Shown: one piece after another, positions 18,414-25,706 of the stretch | Position numbering within the stretch: the first letter of the stretch is position 1 | Layout of the letters: every line of letters starts with the position of its first letter | Source of the DNA: a virus | DNA length: 62,531 nucleotides | Reading direction: 5' to 3' (one strand) | IMG/VR virus record: IMGVR_UViG_3300035698_024459 | Span: 1-62,531 of that record | Notes under the pieces: model-generated | What the model was told of the DNA's origin: nothing | Databases searched by the model: none | Seen by the model: only the letters and a program-made list of their open reading frames with translations | Made by a program: the position numbers and the translations under genes

Positions 18414-18731
18414 ATGGCCGTACCAGTTCCACTAGCAAGAAACAAGTACAAGATATTAAAGTGTTCAGAATTAACCCCAAAAACAACAAACAATCAAATC
18501 AAAATGCTCCTTACAAGAATAGGATCTGGATCAAAAATAATATTAACTGCCGATCCATCCCAATCAGATCTTCAAAGAAAAAACCAAATAGATTTAATTA
18601 GCAAAAATCTATCCAAATATGAAGGCATATCCTATTGTATTTTTGAAAAAAATAGTATAGTAAGAAATCCAATTATAAGTAAAATATTAGAAACATTCGA
18701 GGAATTGCCAAAATGGAATGGTATAAAATAG
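18414..18731 (+). CDS. PhoH-like C-terminal fragment
   Basis: A 105-residue reading frame matching the C-terminal third of PhoH ATPases: TTNNQIKMLLTRIGSGSK then IILTADPSQSDL, close to the usual segment that follows the DEAQ box, and the terminal IVRNPIISKILETFEEL. The Walker A and DEAQ parts are missing, and the residues where DEAQ should be read CSEL. The best ribosome binding site (AAGGAAG) serves an ATG at 18398 in another frame, which encodes a 67-residue, unlikely-looking basic peptide, so a frameshift between the two may have disrupted the gene. It is either a decayed PhoH or a small derived protein. It overlaps the Nudix gene by 19 bases. Confidence 0.6.
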   Translation: MAVPVPLARNKYKILKCSELTPKTTNNQIKMLLTRIGSGSKIILTADPSQSDLQRKNQIDLISKNLSKYEGISYCIFEKNSIVRNPIISKILETFEELPKWNGIK

Positions 18732-19207
18732 CAAATCAATATTGGGGAGCCGCTGCAGCAGGATATTTATTTATATGCCTAGAAGATAGAACAGTTTTAT
18801 TGTTCCAGCGATCTGATGAAGTTGAACAGCCTGGAACCTGGGGAATAACTGGTGGGGCTGTAGATATAAATAATTTTAAAGATGTTTTCTATGAAATAAC
18901 AGAAGAAGATTTAGAAGTTCCGGATGATTACTTTGAGGATACAGCGTTTGATGAAACAATTGAAGAAACTGGGGGATTTCCTGACGGCGGAGAAGAAATG
19001 GGATTTTTCGACTATAAAGATAAGTCTTTCTCCTATAGAACGCATATTTTTAATTTGTCAACAGCGGAAAAAGCGGAATGGACACCGAATATAATACTTA
19101 ATTGGGAAAACGATACTTTCGAATGGTTTTCGATAGATGGGTTTCCTGAAAACCTTCATTTTGGAGTTATTGAAAAACTTTCAGAAATTAACGACTTATT
19201 TAAGTAG
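18713..19207 (+). CDS. Nudix hydrolase
   Basis: A 164-residue protein. After MEWYKIANQYWG comes a typical Nudix beta sheet (GYLFICLEDRTVLLFQRS), PGTWGITGGAVD, and AFDETIEETGGFP, which supplies the ExxEExG core. The spacing between the Gly-Gly and the catalytic helix is longer than the canonical box because of an acidic insertion (about residues 65-82). Nudix enzymes hydrolyse nucleoside diphosphates linked to another group. The N-terminal MxWYKxA is shared with two otherwise unrelated small proteins here. It overlaps the PhoH fragment upstream and converges with a minus-strand gene. Confidence 0.75.
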   Translation: MEWYKIANQYWGAAAAGYLFICLEDRTVLLFQRSDEVEQPGTWGITGGAVDINNFKDVFYEITEEDLEVPDDYFEDTAFDETIEETGGFPDGGEEMGFFDYKDKSFSYRTHIFNLSTAEKAEWTPNIILNWENDTFEWFSIDGFPENLHFGVIEKLSEINDLFK

Positions 19208-20399
19208 ACTCTTCATATAGAATATAATTTATTTCATCAAGATCTGAATAAATTCTTCCTGATTCTTCACCAAACTCAGCAATTTGCATTTCATCATCCG
19301 TAGTAACTTCAGGATAATCAGAAAAATCTAAATAAGTATATCTGCCCCCAACAATCACTCTATCATATCTTTTACCCATTTTTTCTGCCCACTTGACGAA
19401 AGCATCTCGAATCTTTATATTGTTGGAAAAGATTTCATTCAATTCAATATTGTCGAGATATAATGTTCCACTATTTCCGATTCTTAACCATGAATAAGAA
19501 ATATATCCACTTTCATTAGAAGTTACCAATAGACCACTTTTACCATTACAAAAAGCATCCATTAAACAATCTTCAGCATGACCTCCAATAGTCATACAAG
19601 AACCATTAATTTTAGCTACATTCAAATATAATGGATCATCTCTTTTTAATATTTTAAATACAATCCCATCTATTGTTGTTTCTGATGGATTAATTTCAAC
19701 ATCTTTAGATATTTCAATATCTTTTATGAATTTTATTATCTGTTCTATGTTATGACCACCTTCAATCATACTGTATACAAAAGATTCAAATCGATCAAAT
19801 TTCTTCCTTAAAGGTTCTGATAAATTTCTATCTAGATCTTTAACCTGTTTAATTAAAAGGTCATAAATCTCTTTTCTATAATATTCTGATATATATTTAG
19901 TTGAATCAGATTTTAATTTTTCAAGAACACTTTTCTCAATTGCAAATCTTCTCATCCTTAATATATGTCTGATGCGATTTGGACCACAATTACTTAGATT
20001 ACGAATAAGGAATGGGCCAAGTCCAGGTTGGTTCCAAATTCCTTTTTCAAGAAACAAATTCATATAAACATGCAATCGATGATGATGCATTCCAGCCGAA
20101 GCTATGGCAAACTGTTTTTTGAAGTTTTTTAAATTACGACCTTCATTAATAAAGCTTTGAATGTTTTTTTCTTCATCTTCTGCATTGTATATTTTATGTA
20201 ATAAAAAAGAAACTAAATATCGTATACCTATTTTTTCAAGAATACCATCATAGACATCTGAGAGCTTTCGAAATTTTGGATCAGGTTTCCCTATACGAGA
20301 GTATTGAGTATTTTCATTAATATACTCAATGACATGCTTCTTGATCCATTCTTTTTGTTCTTTTTTCGTTATATATAAATCTTCATATCCTTCAATCAT
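19200..20399 (-). CDS. Unknown protein, 399 residues
   Basis: The first 230 residues are helical and rich in Lys/Arg (RFAIASAGMHHHRLHVYM, NRIRHILRMRRFAIEK). The second half is alpha/beta: YLNVAKINGSCMTIGGHAED, then a LVTSNESGYISYSWLRIG strand pair and a GTLYLDNIELNE strand. This half is loosely reminiscent of acyltransferase-like folds, but I cannot assign a family. Its start codon lies inside the stop of the upstream HNH gene (ATGA overlap), so the two are co-expressed and perhaps work together on nucleic acid. Confidence 0.6.
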   Translation of the reverse strand: MIEGYEDLYITKKEQKEWIKKHVIEYINENTQYSRIGKPDPKFRKLSDVYDGILEKIGIRYLVSFLLHKIYNAEDEEKNIQSFINEGRNLKNFKKQFAIASAGMHHHRLHVYMNLFLEKGIWNQPGLGPFLIRNLSNCGPNRIRHILRMRRFAIEKSVLEKLKSDSTKYISEYYRKEIYDLLIKQVKDLDRNLSEPLRKKFDRFESFVYSMIEGGHNIEQIIKFIKDIEISKDVEINPSETTIDGIVFKILKRDDPLYLNVAKINGSCMTIGGHAEDCLMDAFCNGKSGLLVTSNESGYISYSWLRIGNSGTLYLDNIELNEIFSNNIKIRDAFVKWAEKMGKRYDRVIVGGRYTYLDFSDYPEVTTDDEMQIAEFGEESGRIYSDLDEINYILYEEST

Positions 20400-20923
20400 T
20401 TTAATCCTACCAGTTCTTTATAGTATTTACGAAGCTCTTTATCAGATACAATCAAGTCCTCAAGTCGAGGAACAAAAGGAGCCCTGTTTAAAATCATTTC
20501 AGCCTCGAAAGGAGTCTTAGCTCCTTTTCGATTGTTACATTTTGAACAACAGGCAACAAGATTTAACCAAGAATGAATTCCAGATCTATGCTTGTTCTTG
20601 CTCTTAGGAATAACATGATCTATCGTAGCAGGATGATGCTTCCCAAGCTTACATCCACAATATTGACATTTATAACCATCTCGTGCCAATACATTCTTCC
20701 TGCTAAGTCTAATCTTTTGAAAAGGAACTTTTCTATATTCTTTCAAAACGACCACTAATGGAGGTCTAATCCCTAATTCTGGGTGGACAATAGGACGTTC
20801 CTGGTCTTCTTTGACAATATTGACTTTACCAGACACATATAAAGATAGTGCCCTTCTTAGGGTAATGAGATCTAAAAGGTTATAATCAGCATTGAGTTTT
20901 AGTATTCTTTTATTATGACGCAT
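20396..20923 (-). CDS. HNH endonuclease
   Basis: A 175-residue protein with a complete HNH core: KCQYCGCKLG (first zinc pair), ATIDHVIPKSK (catalytic DH), LVACCSKCNNRKG (second zinc pair and the NN-K segment), about residues 88-150. The N-terminal 85 residues resemble the leader found in bacterial and phage stand-alone HNH proteins. It nicks or cuts DNA. A TCGTATAAT promoter element lies 35 bases upstream on the same strand. It is co-transcribed with the 399-residue gene that follows. Confidence 0.85.
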   Translation of the reverse strand: MRHNKRILKLNADYNLLDLITLRRALSLYVSGKVNIVKEDQERPIVHPELGIRPPLVVVLKEYRKVPFQKIRLSRKNVLARDGYKCQYCGCKLGKHHPATIDHVIPKSKNKHRSGIHSWLNLVACCSKCNNRKGAKTPFEAEMILNRAPFVPRLEDLIVSDKELRKYYKELVGLK

Positions 20924-20957
20924 GAGATGTAGTTCCGATCATTGTAGGTCTTACATT

Positions 20958-20966
20958 ATTATACGA
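20958..20966 (-). promoter_or_regulatory. Promoter -10 element (TCGTATAAT) for the HNH operon
   Basis: The exact 9-mer TCGTATAAT, read on the minus strand, is 35 bases from the start codon at 20923. It is one of eight exact copies in the window, all before genes or RNA genes. No consensus -35 is visible. Confidence 0.6.
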
Positions 20967-20979
20967 CGATCGTGACACT

Positions 20980-21030
20980 CCACGGGGCAAGCCCTTCATT
21001 CGGTCGCCCTAAAGGGCTTCCTCATCGTGG
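20980..21030. other. Two-level stem-loop in the intergenic region
   Basis: An outer stem pairs CCACG (20980-20984) with CGTGG (21026-21030), and an inner stem pairs AAGCCCTT (20989-20996) with AAGGGCTT (21012-21019). On the plus strand it is followed by TTTTC. It lies between the divergent HNH promoter and the 21104 gene. It could be a weak terminator, a leader element of the 21104 transcript, or a small RNA. Both perfect stems argue against chance; function is open. Confidence 0.5.
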
Positions 21031-21103
21031 TTTTCTTGACCCGATCTTATAACAAGGTATTGGTAGAGAATTTTCGAATACTACTATTGAAGAGGTATTA
21101 TAT

Positions 21104-21370
21104 ATGTTTAATGTTTTTGGAATATTCAAGAAGAATAATGATAATCTCTATTCTAAAGAAGATGTTGAATTTGTTGTTAGCAAAATCTTACGAGAAACAA
21201 TTGATAGAGATGTTCTATACGAATGCTTTGAAAAGTTTGAACTTTCTAAAATCATTGGACGAGATTTATTAGATAAGATATATGCAGTAATTAATGCCGA
21301 AGATAAAATGTCGGATAAACAAAAAGTCGAAAAATGGATCAAATTTCTTAATGAAGGATTAGACAAATGA
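21104..21370 (+). CDS. Small unknown protein, 88 residues
   Basis: Begins MFNVFGIFKKNNDNLYSKED after an AGAGGT ribosome binding site. The rest is helical and charged (EFVVSKILRETIDRDVLYECF, MSDKQKVEKWIKFLNEGLDK). The overlapping frame starting at 21027 has no ribosome binding site and I discount it. The stop overlaps the next start as ATGA. No family recognised. Confidence 0.6.
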   Translation: MFNVFGIFKKNNDNLYSKEDVEFVVSKILRETIDRDVLYECFEKFELSKIIGRDLLDKIYAVINAEDKMSDKQKVEKWIKFLNEGLDK

Positions 21371-21591
21371 ATTGGTATAAAGTAGCTGGAGGCCCCGAGG
21401 GTGGACTAGCAGACGAAAAATCAGATAGCGATTTTGATTCTAAGCAACTGGCAAAGGGTATGAAAGTCGAAATGGAGCATACTGATGATAAGGCGATGGC
21501 AAAAGACATAGCTAAAGATCATTTAGTTGAAGATCCTAAGTATTATGATCATCTTGAAGTAATGGAAAAGAAATTTGAAAAAAAGAAATAG
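21367..21591 (+). CDS. DUF5661-like small protein
   Basis: A 74-residue protein coupled to the preceding gene through ATGA. After MNWYKVAGGPEGG it has KQLAKGMKVEMEHTDD, then AKDIAKDHLVEDPKYYDHL, the pattern I associate with DUF5661, a family found in phages and environmental bacteria and of unknown role. The histidines and acidic residues in EHTDD and KDHLVED are the conserved part. It carries the MxWYKxA start shared with the Nudix protein and a DUF5662-like protein. Confidence 0.65.
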   Translation: MNWYKVAGGPEGGLADEKSDSDFDSKQLAKGMKVEMEHTDDKAMAKDIAKDHLVEDPKYYDHLEVMEKKFEKKK

Positions 21592-21630
21592 CCCTTGCAT
21601 GTGTCAGACAAGGACTATTCAGTTTAACAG

Positions 21631-22413
21631 TTAAAATTTACAACCACAATTTTCACAGAAATTAGATCGACATTTATTTCGATGTCCACACGAAGAACAA
21701 TATTTTATCTTTGTGTCCTTTACGGTAACTGAATGGTTACATGTCTTTAGAGTTAGTCTTACCTCTGAAAACTCAGTTTCCAATTCACCAATACTGGACT
21801 CATGAAATGTCTGGCCAGAAACACTTCCTTCAATAGTAGCCCCAGTTTCAGCATGACAATTCATTGAAACTGTGTCATTGTCTCCCATAGAGAAACTTTC
21901 ACCTAAAGAATTAGTGTCACAGCAATACGAGGTTCCGGACGAGGTGCCATAGTATCCACCCGTACCACCTGAATCTAATGACGGAACCCAACTGCGAATC
22001 GGTGTTCCGATTCTTTTTGGATAATGGTGATGATGGTGGTGAATGTGCTTCTTCTGTTCTTTTTCAAGCCAAAAACGAACCTTTATCTCACCATTTTGTG
22101 AAGAACTTGGATCTTGGACTCCGCTGTCGGAAGCAGGTACGAATTTAAGCTTATTTCCACTACCAAGATTCCCATCGACACAGAAACGATCAAGATCTAT
22201 TGTTCCGTTAGCATGAACGACCAGTCGATGCTCTCCGAGAATCTTTGTCCCGTCGATAAAAATTTCTGCTGAGGCACATCGATTGTTGTTGTTTTTTAGT
22301 CTAAGTGAATACTCAGAATAAAATGGTAAAAAAACTTCCCGATTTCGAGATTCTCTAAGAATCTCACCTTTCTCGTCCCTTACTACAATTATAAAACCAT
22401 TTGAGTACATCAT
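21631..22413 (-). CDS. Zinc-ribbon protein with a natural polyhistidine run
   Basis: A 260-residue protein with a good ribosome binding site (AAGGAGA). The N-terminal 115 residues form a beta-rich domain (FIIVVRDEKGEILRES, AEIFIDGTKILGEHRLVV). A histidine run (HIHHHHHHY) follows near residue 130, then a Gly/Ser-rich stretch and a segment with GATIEGSVSG. The C terminus is a zinc ribbon: KYCSSCGHRNKCRSNFCENCGCKF contains two CxxC pairs plus further cysteines. The His run and ribbon suggest metal binding. Expression probably starts at the TCGTATAAT element about 100 bases upstream. Family not named. Confidence 0.7.
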   Translation of the reverse strand: MMYSNGFIIVVRDEKGEILRESRNREVFLPFYSEYSLRLKNNNNRCASAEIFIDGTKILGEHRLVVHANGTIDLDRFCVDGNLGSGNKLKFVPASDSGVQDPSSSQNGEIKVRFWLEKEQKKHIHHHHHHYPKRIGTPIRSWVPSLDSGGTGGYYGTSSGTSYCCDTNSLGESFSMGDNDTVSMNCHAETGATIEGSVSGQTFHESSIGELETEFSEVRLTLKTCNHSVTVKDTKIKYCSSCGHRNKCRSNFCENCGCKF

Positions 22414-22463
22414 GACATTCTCCTTTTACCGATGTACTGGATAAACATCGGATTTTTAGTTTT

Positions 22464-22521
22464 AATCCAGTTGGATTGGGTTGACACACTAGCGGAATGT
22501 CCGCATATTTACATTATACGA
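22464..22521. promoter_or_regulatory. Divergent control region with two palindromes
   Basis: TCGTATAAT on the minus strand (22513-22521) serves the zinc-ribbon gene. Between it and that gene lie the hairpin GCGGA-ATG-TCCGC (22492-22504) and the palindrome AATCCA-GT-TGGATT (22464-22477). On the plus strand TTGACA at 22481-22486 is followed 17 bases later by CATATT, a weak promoter candidate for the 22619 operon. The palindromes are placed like operators. Confidence 0.45.
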
Positions 22522-22618
22522 CAAAGAATGATAATTTTTCCTGTATTGAATATTTTTAGGTAGGAAAAAAGATCCATTGTACCGAATTTAACTTTAGATA
22601 ACAAATATGGAATATATT

Positions 22619-23068
22619 ATGAACAAAATAGCAAAACTTTTTATTTCCCATTATTCTGACGAAAAAACAGAAGAATCTTGTAAAATAATTGACAAAATAG
22701 CTAAACAAATCAAAGAAGCTGGGTTTAAAGGCCCAATTACTTTGACAAAAGTTTCTGGAGAAACTCCAATTTTTTATAAAGAAACACCAGAAGAAGTGTT
22801 TGATTTCCTAAATATTGATGTTTCTTCTCTCGATGAACCTGGAGCAGATCTATATTCATTGATAGACAGTCGCGTTAGACAGATGACGGATAGTAAAATG
22901 AAGGCATTATCCGATGAACCTGATCCACAGGTTAGAACATGGAATTTACTATCATTTATTACTCAGCTTAATATTGCAGCAGAAGTTGCATTAAAATTCG
23001 TAAAGCAAAAAGAACTTGACAATACTATTGGTGAAAATGTTATAGGACAAGAATTAGTAGGAGTATAA
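22619..23068 (+). CDS. Unknown helical protein, first gene of a three-gene unit
   Basis: About 149 residues from the ATG at 22619, which has GGAA at a suitable distance; an in-frame ATG at 22607 lacks one. The start MNKIAKLFISHYSDEK is amphipathic. Further helices include DSRVRQMTDSKMKALSDEPD and LLSFITQLNIAAEVALKFV. It is followed after four bases by a small membrane protein and then a subtilisin-like protease. No family recognised. Confidence 0.6.
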   Translation: MNKIAKLFISHYSDEKTEESCKIIDKIAKQIKEAGFKGPITLTKVSGETPIFYKETPEEVFDFLNIDVSSLDEPGADLYSLIDSRVRQMTDSKMKALSDEPDPQVRTWNLLSFITQLNIAAEVALKFVKQKELDNTIGENVIGQELVGV

Positions 23069-23072
23069 AGTA

Positions 23073-23297
23073 ATGGAAAAAACAAAACAAATAGAAAATC
23101 CAGAAGAGACTGCAAGATATACAGATCGAACGCTATTTCTTCCAGTAGGATCCATTAGAGCACTTGTAATGTTAACTCTTCTGGCGTCAAGTATAATTTT
23201 CATTCACAATAATGTAGTAACGCCAGAATGGTTTAATAGTTTAACCATTGCAGCTTTCGCATATTATTTCGGTTCAAAAAATGGAGTGAAAAAATGA
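23073..23297 (+). CDS. Small two-helix membrane protein, holin-like candidate
   Basis: A 74-residue protein with a polar N terminus, a first membrane helix (about residues 30-48, ALVMLTLLASSIIFI), a short polar turn (NNVVTPEW) and a second hydrophobic stretch ending AAFAYYFGSKNGVKK. The pattern LPVGSIRAL followed later by YYFGSK matches a widespread family of tiny membrane proteins in phages and bacteria. Size, two helices and charged tail fit a holin, but no functional evidence exists. The stop overlaps the protease start (ATGA). Confidence 0.6.
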   Translation: MEKTKQIENPEETARYTDRTLFLPVGSIRALVMLTLLASSIIFIHNNVVTPEWFNSLTIAAFAYYFGSKNGVKK

Positions 23298-24295
23298 AAC
23301 CACCAAAAAAACTTATACCAGATTTTGATGTAAATATTCTAATGATGTCTCTTTCAGAAACGAAAGATTACGGACATTCCATGCATAACGTTCCCAAAGC
23401 ATGGCTAGAAACTAAGGGAGAAGGGATTAAAGTCGCTGTTATAGATACAGGATTACCAGTCCATAGAGATTTGACAGCAAATATCCTGGACGCTGCTAAT
23501 TTCACAGATTCCCCTATTGAAGACCTAGTTTCGGGCCACGCGACCCACTGTGCTGGAATTATTGCTGCTTGTGAAAATGATGAAGGTATTGTTGGAATTG
23601 CTCCAAGAGCAAAACTTCTTATAGGGAAAGCCCTGGACGATCAAGGTGGTGGAGACGATAGATCAATCTCTCAATCTGTTCTCTGGGCAATAGATAAAGG
23701 TGCTAATGTTATCAGTATGTCATTGGGGGCACCGGCAAAATATGCAAGTTATTTCCCGAAAACTCAGGCTGCTATTACCGCTGCATATAAAAAAGGAATA
23801 GTAATTATATGTGCATCTGGAAACGAAAATGCCAGCCAGGTAGGAGTCCCAGCAAGATTCGAAGAATGTATTTCTGTTGCTGCCGTTGATTCTAATAAAC
23901 AAAGGGCTAATTTCTCGAACAAAGGACCATTGCTCGATTTCGCCTCAGCTGGTGTTAATGTTCTTTCTACGTTTAAGAACAACACATTTGCAAAGCTTAG
24001 CGGTACATCCATGGCTTGTCCCCAAATAGCAGGGATATCAGCTTTGATCCTATCAAACCATCTAAATGAAGGGAACAATGGAAGAACACCCATTAATGGA
24101 CCAGAAGATGTGCGTGAACATCTTAGAAAAATCTGTCTAGATGTTGGAAAAGCGGGGTTTGACGAGGAATATGGACATGGGATTCCAGTTTTTGGGCATA
24201 TCAATGATGAAAATCCAGACAAACCGCCAGTAGAACCTCCAAAAAAAGATATATGGAGTTGGATGCGAGAGTGGATATTGGGGCTTTTCGGTTAA
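23294..24295 (+). CDS. Subtilisin-like serine protease (S8 family)
   Basis: A 333-residue protein with the full S8 catalytic triad: Asp51 in VAVIDTGL, His82 in SGHATHCAG, and Ser near residue 238 in SGTSMACPQIAG. The oxyanion Asn is probably in ICASGNENAS. There is no signal peptide and only a short N-terminal segment before the catalytic core, so it may lack a classical propeptide. The tail is Pro-rich (PDKPPVEPP) and ends in a hydrophobic amphipathic segment (IWSWMREWILGLFG) that could touch membrane. It is translationally coupled to the small membrane protein. Possible roles are host lysis, processing of virion proteins or an anti-host activity. Confidence 0.9.
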   Translation: MKPPKKLIPDFDVNILMMSLSETKDYGHSMHNVPKAWLETKGEGIKVAVIDTGLPVHRDLTANILDAANFTDSPIEDLVSGHATHCAGIIAACENDEGIVGIAPRAKLLIGKALDDQGGGDDRSISQSVLWAIDKGANVISMSLGAPAKYASYFPKTQAAITAAYKKGIVIICASGNENASQVGVPARFEECISVAAVDSNKQRANFSNKGPLLDFASAGVNVLSTFKNNTFAKLSGTSMACPQIAGISALILSNHLNEGNNGRTPINGPEDVREHLRKICLDVGKAGFDEEYGHGIPVFGHINDENPDKPPVEPPKKDIWSWMREWILGLFG

Positions 24296-24474
24296 TCAGA
24301 ACTTTTCTTCACATCCATGACGCAACGCTCAAATTTTGCTTTGTCGTCCTGTCCTACTGATTTATTACAGATAGCCCAAGGATTATTCTTCTTTTTTTTA
24401 GCACTTAAGTTGAATGGACGAACTATATCACCCTTGACATTTAAGTTAAATGCTTGATCTTTGCTGTTCTTCAT
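24292..24474 (-). CDS. Small NPWAIC-motif protein
   Basis: A 60-residue protein with a strong ribosome binding site (GGAGGG). Its C-terminal half, NNPWAICNKSVGQDDKAKFE then RCVMDVKK, follows a pattern I know from the ends of several phage proteins (NPWAIC followed by a conserved RCV). Function unknown. It converges on the protease gene with a four-base overlap. Confidence 0.65.
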   Translation of the reverse strand: MKNSKDQAFNLNVKGDIVRPFNLSAKKKKNNPWAICNKSVGQDDKAKFERCVMDVKKSSD

Positions 24475-24615
24475 GATTTAGCCCTCCATATAACATACTA
24501 CAGAGGTCATTGTGGTTAAATCCTTTATTTTTAATTCAAATTATAACAGAATCCAGGTCAATCCGCCTGAAGCCTTTATAATAGATCAGAAGAAGATTTT
24601 CTCCGTTTGGAGATA

Positions 24616-24624
24616 TCGTATAAT
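24616..24624 (+). promoter_or_regulatory. Promoter -10 element (TCGTATAAT) for the 24653 gene
   Basis: The exact 9-mer TCGTATAAT lies 29 bases before the ATG at 24653. A second TATAAT without the TCG prefix occurs near 24577. No TTGACA-like -35 is seen at the right distance. Confidence 0.55.
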
Positions 24625-24652
24625 ATCTTCAGGAAATCAAAGGAGATAAATC

Positions 24653-24946
24653 ATGGAACCTGAAAAAAACAAAGAATCAAATGTGGCACAAGAACCGACC
24701 AACGCTGAAACATTGGAACAATCTTCTGAAAAAATGCGTGAAACAGCGAAAGGAGCAATGTTAGATGTAATTAGGCATGTAAACGATCTTGTTGGCACGA
24801 TTCCGGAGGAAGAATGTAGTTCAGAACGCCAACAGAATGTTATATCTGGTGGTATATTTGGTAAAATTCGTGACAATATCTTTTTTACTAATGATTTTCT
24901 AAATGAAATTAGTAAAGAAATGAAACGTCTAGATAAATATAAATGA
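24653..24946 (+). CDS. Small acidic helical protein, 97 residues
   Basis: It has an excellent ribosome binding site (AAGGAGATAAATC before ATG) and a nearby TCGTATAAT element. The first 30 residues are Glu/Asn rich and probably disordered. Then come helices (MRETAKGAMLDVIRHVNDLV) and an amphipathic C-terminal helix (NDFLNEISKEMKRLDKYK). It is the first gene after the strand switch that leads into the RNA locus, but no functional link is visible. Not recognised. Confidence 0.6.
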   Translation: MEPEKNKESNVAQEPTNAETLEQSSEKMRETAKGAMLDVIRHVNDLVGTIPEEECSSERQQNVISGGIFGKIRDNIFFTNDFLNEISKEMKRLDKYK

Positions 24947-24973
24947 AAAATTAAACGACAAAGAAGTTGAAAA

Positions 24974-25017
24974 ACGGCGTTTTTCCGCTTGACATCCTCC
25001 ATCGATACACATAGAAT
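24974..25017 (+). promoter_or_regulatory. Sigma-70-type promoter with conserved upstream motif (copy 1)
   Basis: TTGACA at 24989-24994 and TAGAAT at 25012-25017 are separated by 17 bases. Immediately upstream is ACGGCGTTTTTCCGC, shared with the promoters at 25581 and 61875. The sequence just downstream (ATGCTTCTCAGAATC) is also shared with the 25581 promoter, so a segment of about 60 bases is duplicated. It should drive the 25200 gene through a leader of about 175 bases. Confidence 0.75.
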
Positions 25018-25111
25018 GCTTCTCAGAATCGTCTAACGCTCGTTTTCAAACGTCGAAAAGCACTTTGCATGTTTGTTGTGATACGCAAATCTATGACGAA
25101 ACGAATGGATA

Positions 25112-25170
25112 ATATCAACCGTTGGCGGAAGATCGGGCGAGTAAAGAAGGTTTTTCAAACTAGTTGATAT
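25112..25170 (+). other. Inverted repeat in the leader of the 25200 gene
   Basis: ATATCAAC (25112-25119) pairs perfectly with GTTGATAT (25163-25170), leaving a 43-base loop and ending 29 bases before the start codon. The leader between the promoter and this structure holds no reading frame. It may be a structured regulator or a non-coding RNA, since its promoter is a duplicate of the one that drives the tRNA-like RNAs downstream. Confidence 0.4.
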
Positions 25171-25199
25171 CTAAATTCAGAAAAAAGGAACAAAATCAC

Positions 25200-25526
25200 A
25201 TGATTGACGCACATGAACTGGGATTAACCGTCTTAAGAATTATAGATGATGCATTGAAGTCGAAGTCGAAGGATGATATAGAGATCGCCATTGCTTGCAT
25301 TGAATTCGTTGGCGAAAAAGTAGAGGCGTTCAACAGGGAATTCAATGATATTGGGCAGCACATTTTCAATGTATTTAAAGAGTCTAACGATGTGAAGATG
25401 AAAATTGCTTGCATCAAAACTCTTTGTGCCGTCGTATCCGTCAGGTCTAATCCCGCTAAGCCTGCTAAGCCTGCTAGAAAGATTGATATGTTCTCGGTTG
25501 AGAACGCACCTCCAGGACTTCGATGA
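25200..25526 (+). CDS. Unknown helical protein upstream of the Y-RNA locus
   Basis: About 108 residues from the ATG at 25200 (AAGGAA upstream); a TTG start at 25164 is possible but lacks a clear site. The protein is mainly helical (LGLTVLRIIDDALKS, DDIEIAIACIEFVGEK, SNDVKMKIACIKTLCAVV), suggesting a short helical-repeat fold, then a Pro-rich NPAKPAKPARK linker and a tail ending APPGLR. It lies between two duplicated promoters and so belongs to the same regulatory neighbourhood as the tRNA-like RNAs. It could be an RNA-binding partner, but nothing in the sequence proves that. Confidence 0.55.
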   Translation: MIDAHELGLTVLRIIDDALKSKSKDDIEIAIACIEFVGEKVEAFNREFNDIGQHIFNVFKESNDVKMKIACIKTLCAVVSVRSNPAKPAKPARKIDMFSVENAPPGLR

Positions 25527-25565
25527 AAGAAGGATTTTGAAGAAAAATTGAAAAAAATTTAGAAA

Positions 25566-25609
25566 ACGGCACTTTTCCGCTTGACATGGCCAATCAGTTG
25601 TCGTATAAT
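25566..25609 (+). promoter_or_regulatory. Near-consensus promoter of the tRNA-like RNA cluster (copy 2)
   Basis: TTGACA (25581-25586), a 17-base spacer and TATAAT (25604-25609), inside TCGTATAAT. Both hexamers are perfect sigma-70 consensus, the best promoter in the window. ACGGCACTTTTCCGC precedes the -35. No terminator is seen before the first RNA, and a terminator follows the third, so one primary transcript of about 650 bases is expected. Confidence 0.85.
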
Positions 25610-25706
25610 GCTTTTCAGAATCATTGAACAGGAAAAAAAGACAGACCTCAAAAATAAAAAAGAGGGATTTTGAAACAAAAGGAAGAATACGAAAAAAACC
25701 CAAGTT

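Noticed and set aside
18398-18601. 67-residue reading frame with good ribosome binding site
   Set aside because: Basic, low-complexity product overlapping the recognisable PhoH segment; better explained as the frame before a shift.
21592-21630. CCTTG/CAAGG stem as a bidirectional terminator
   Set aside because: Five pairs with an eleven-base loop and no T-run are too weak to call.
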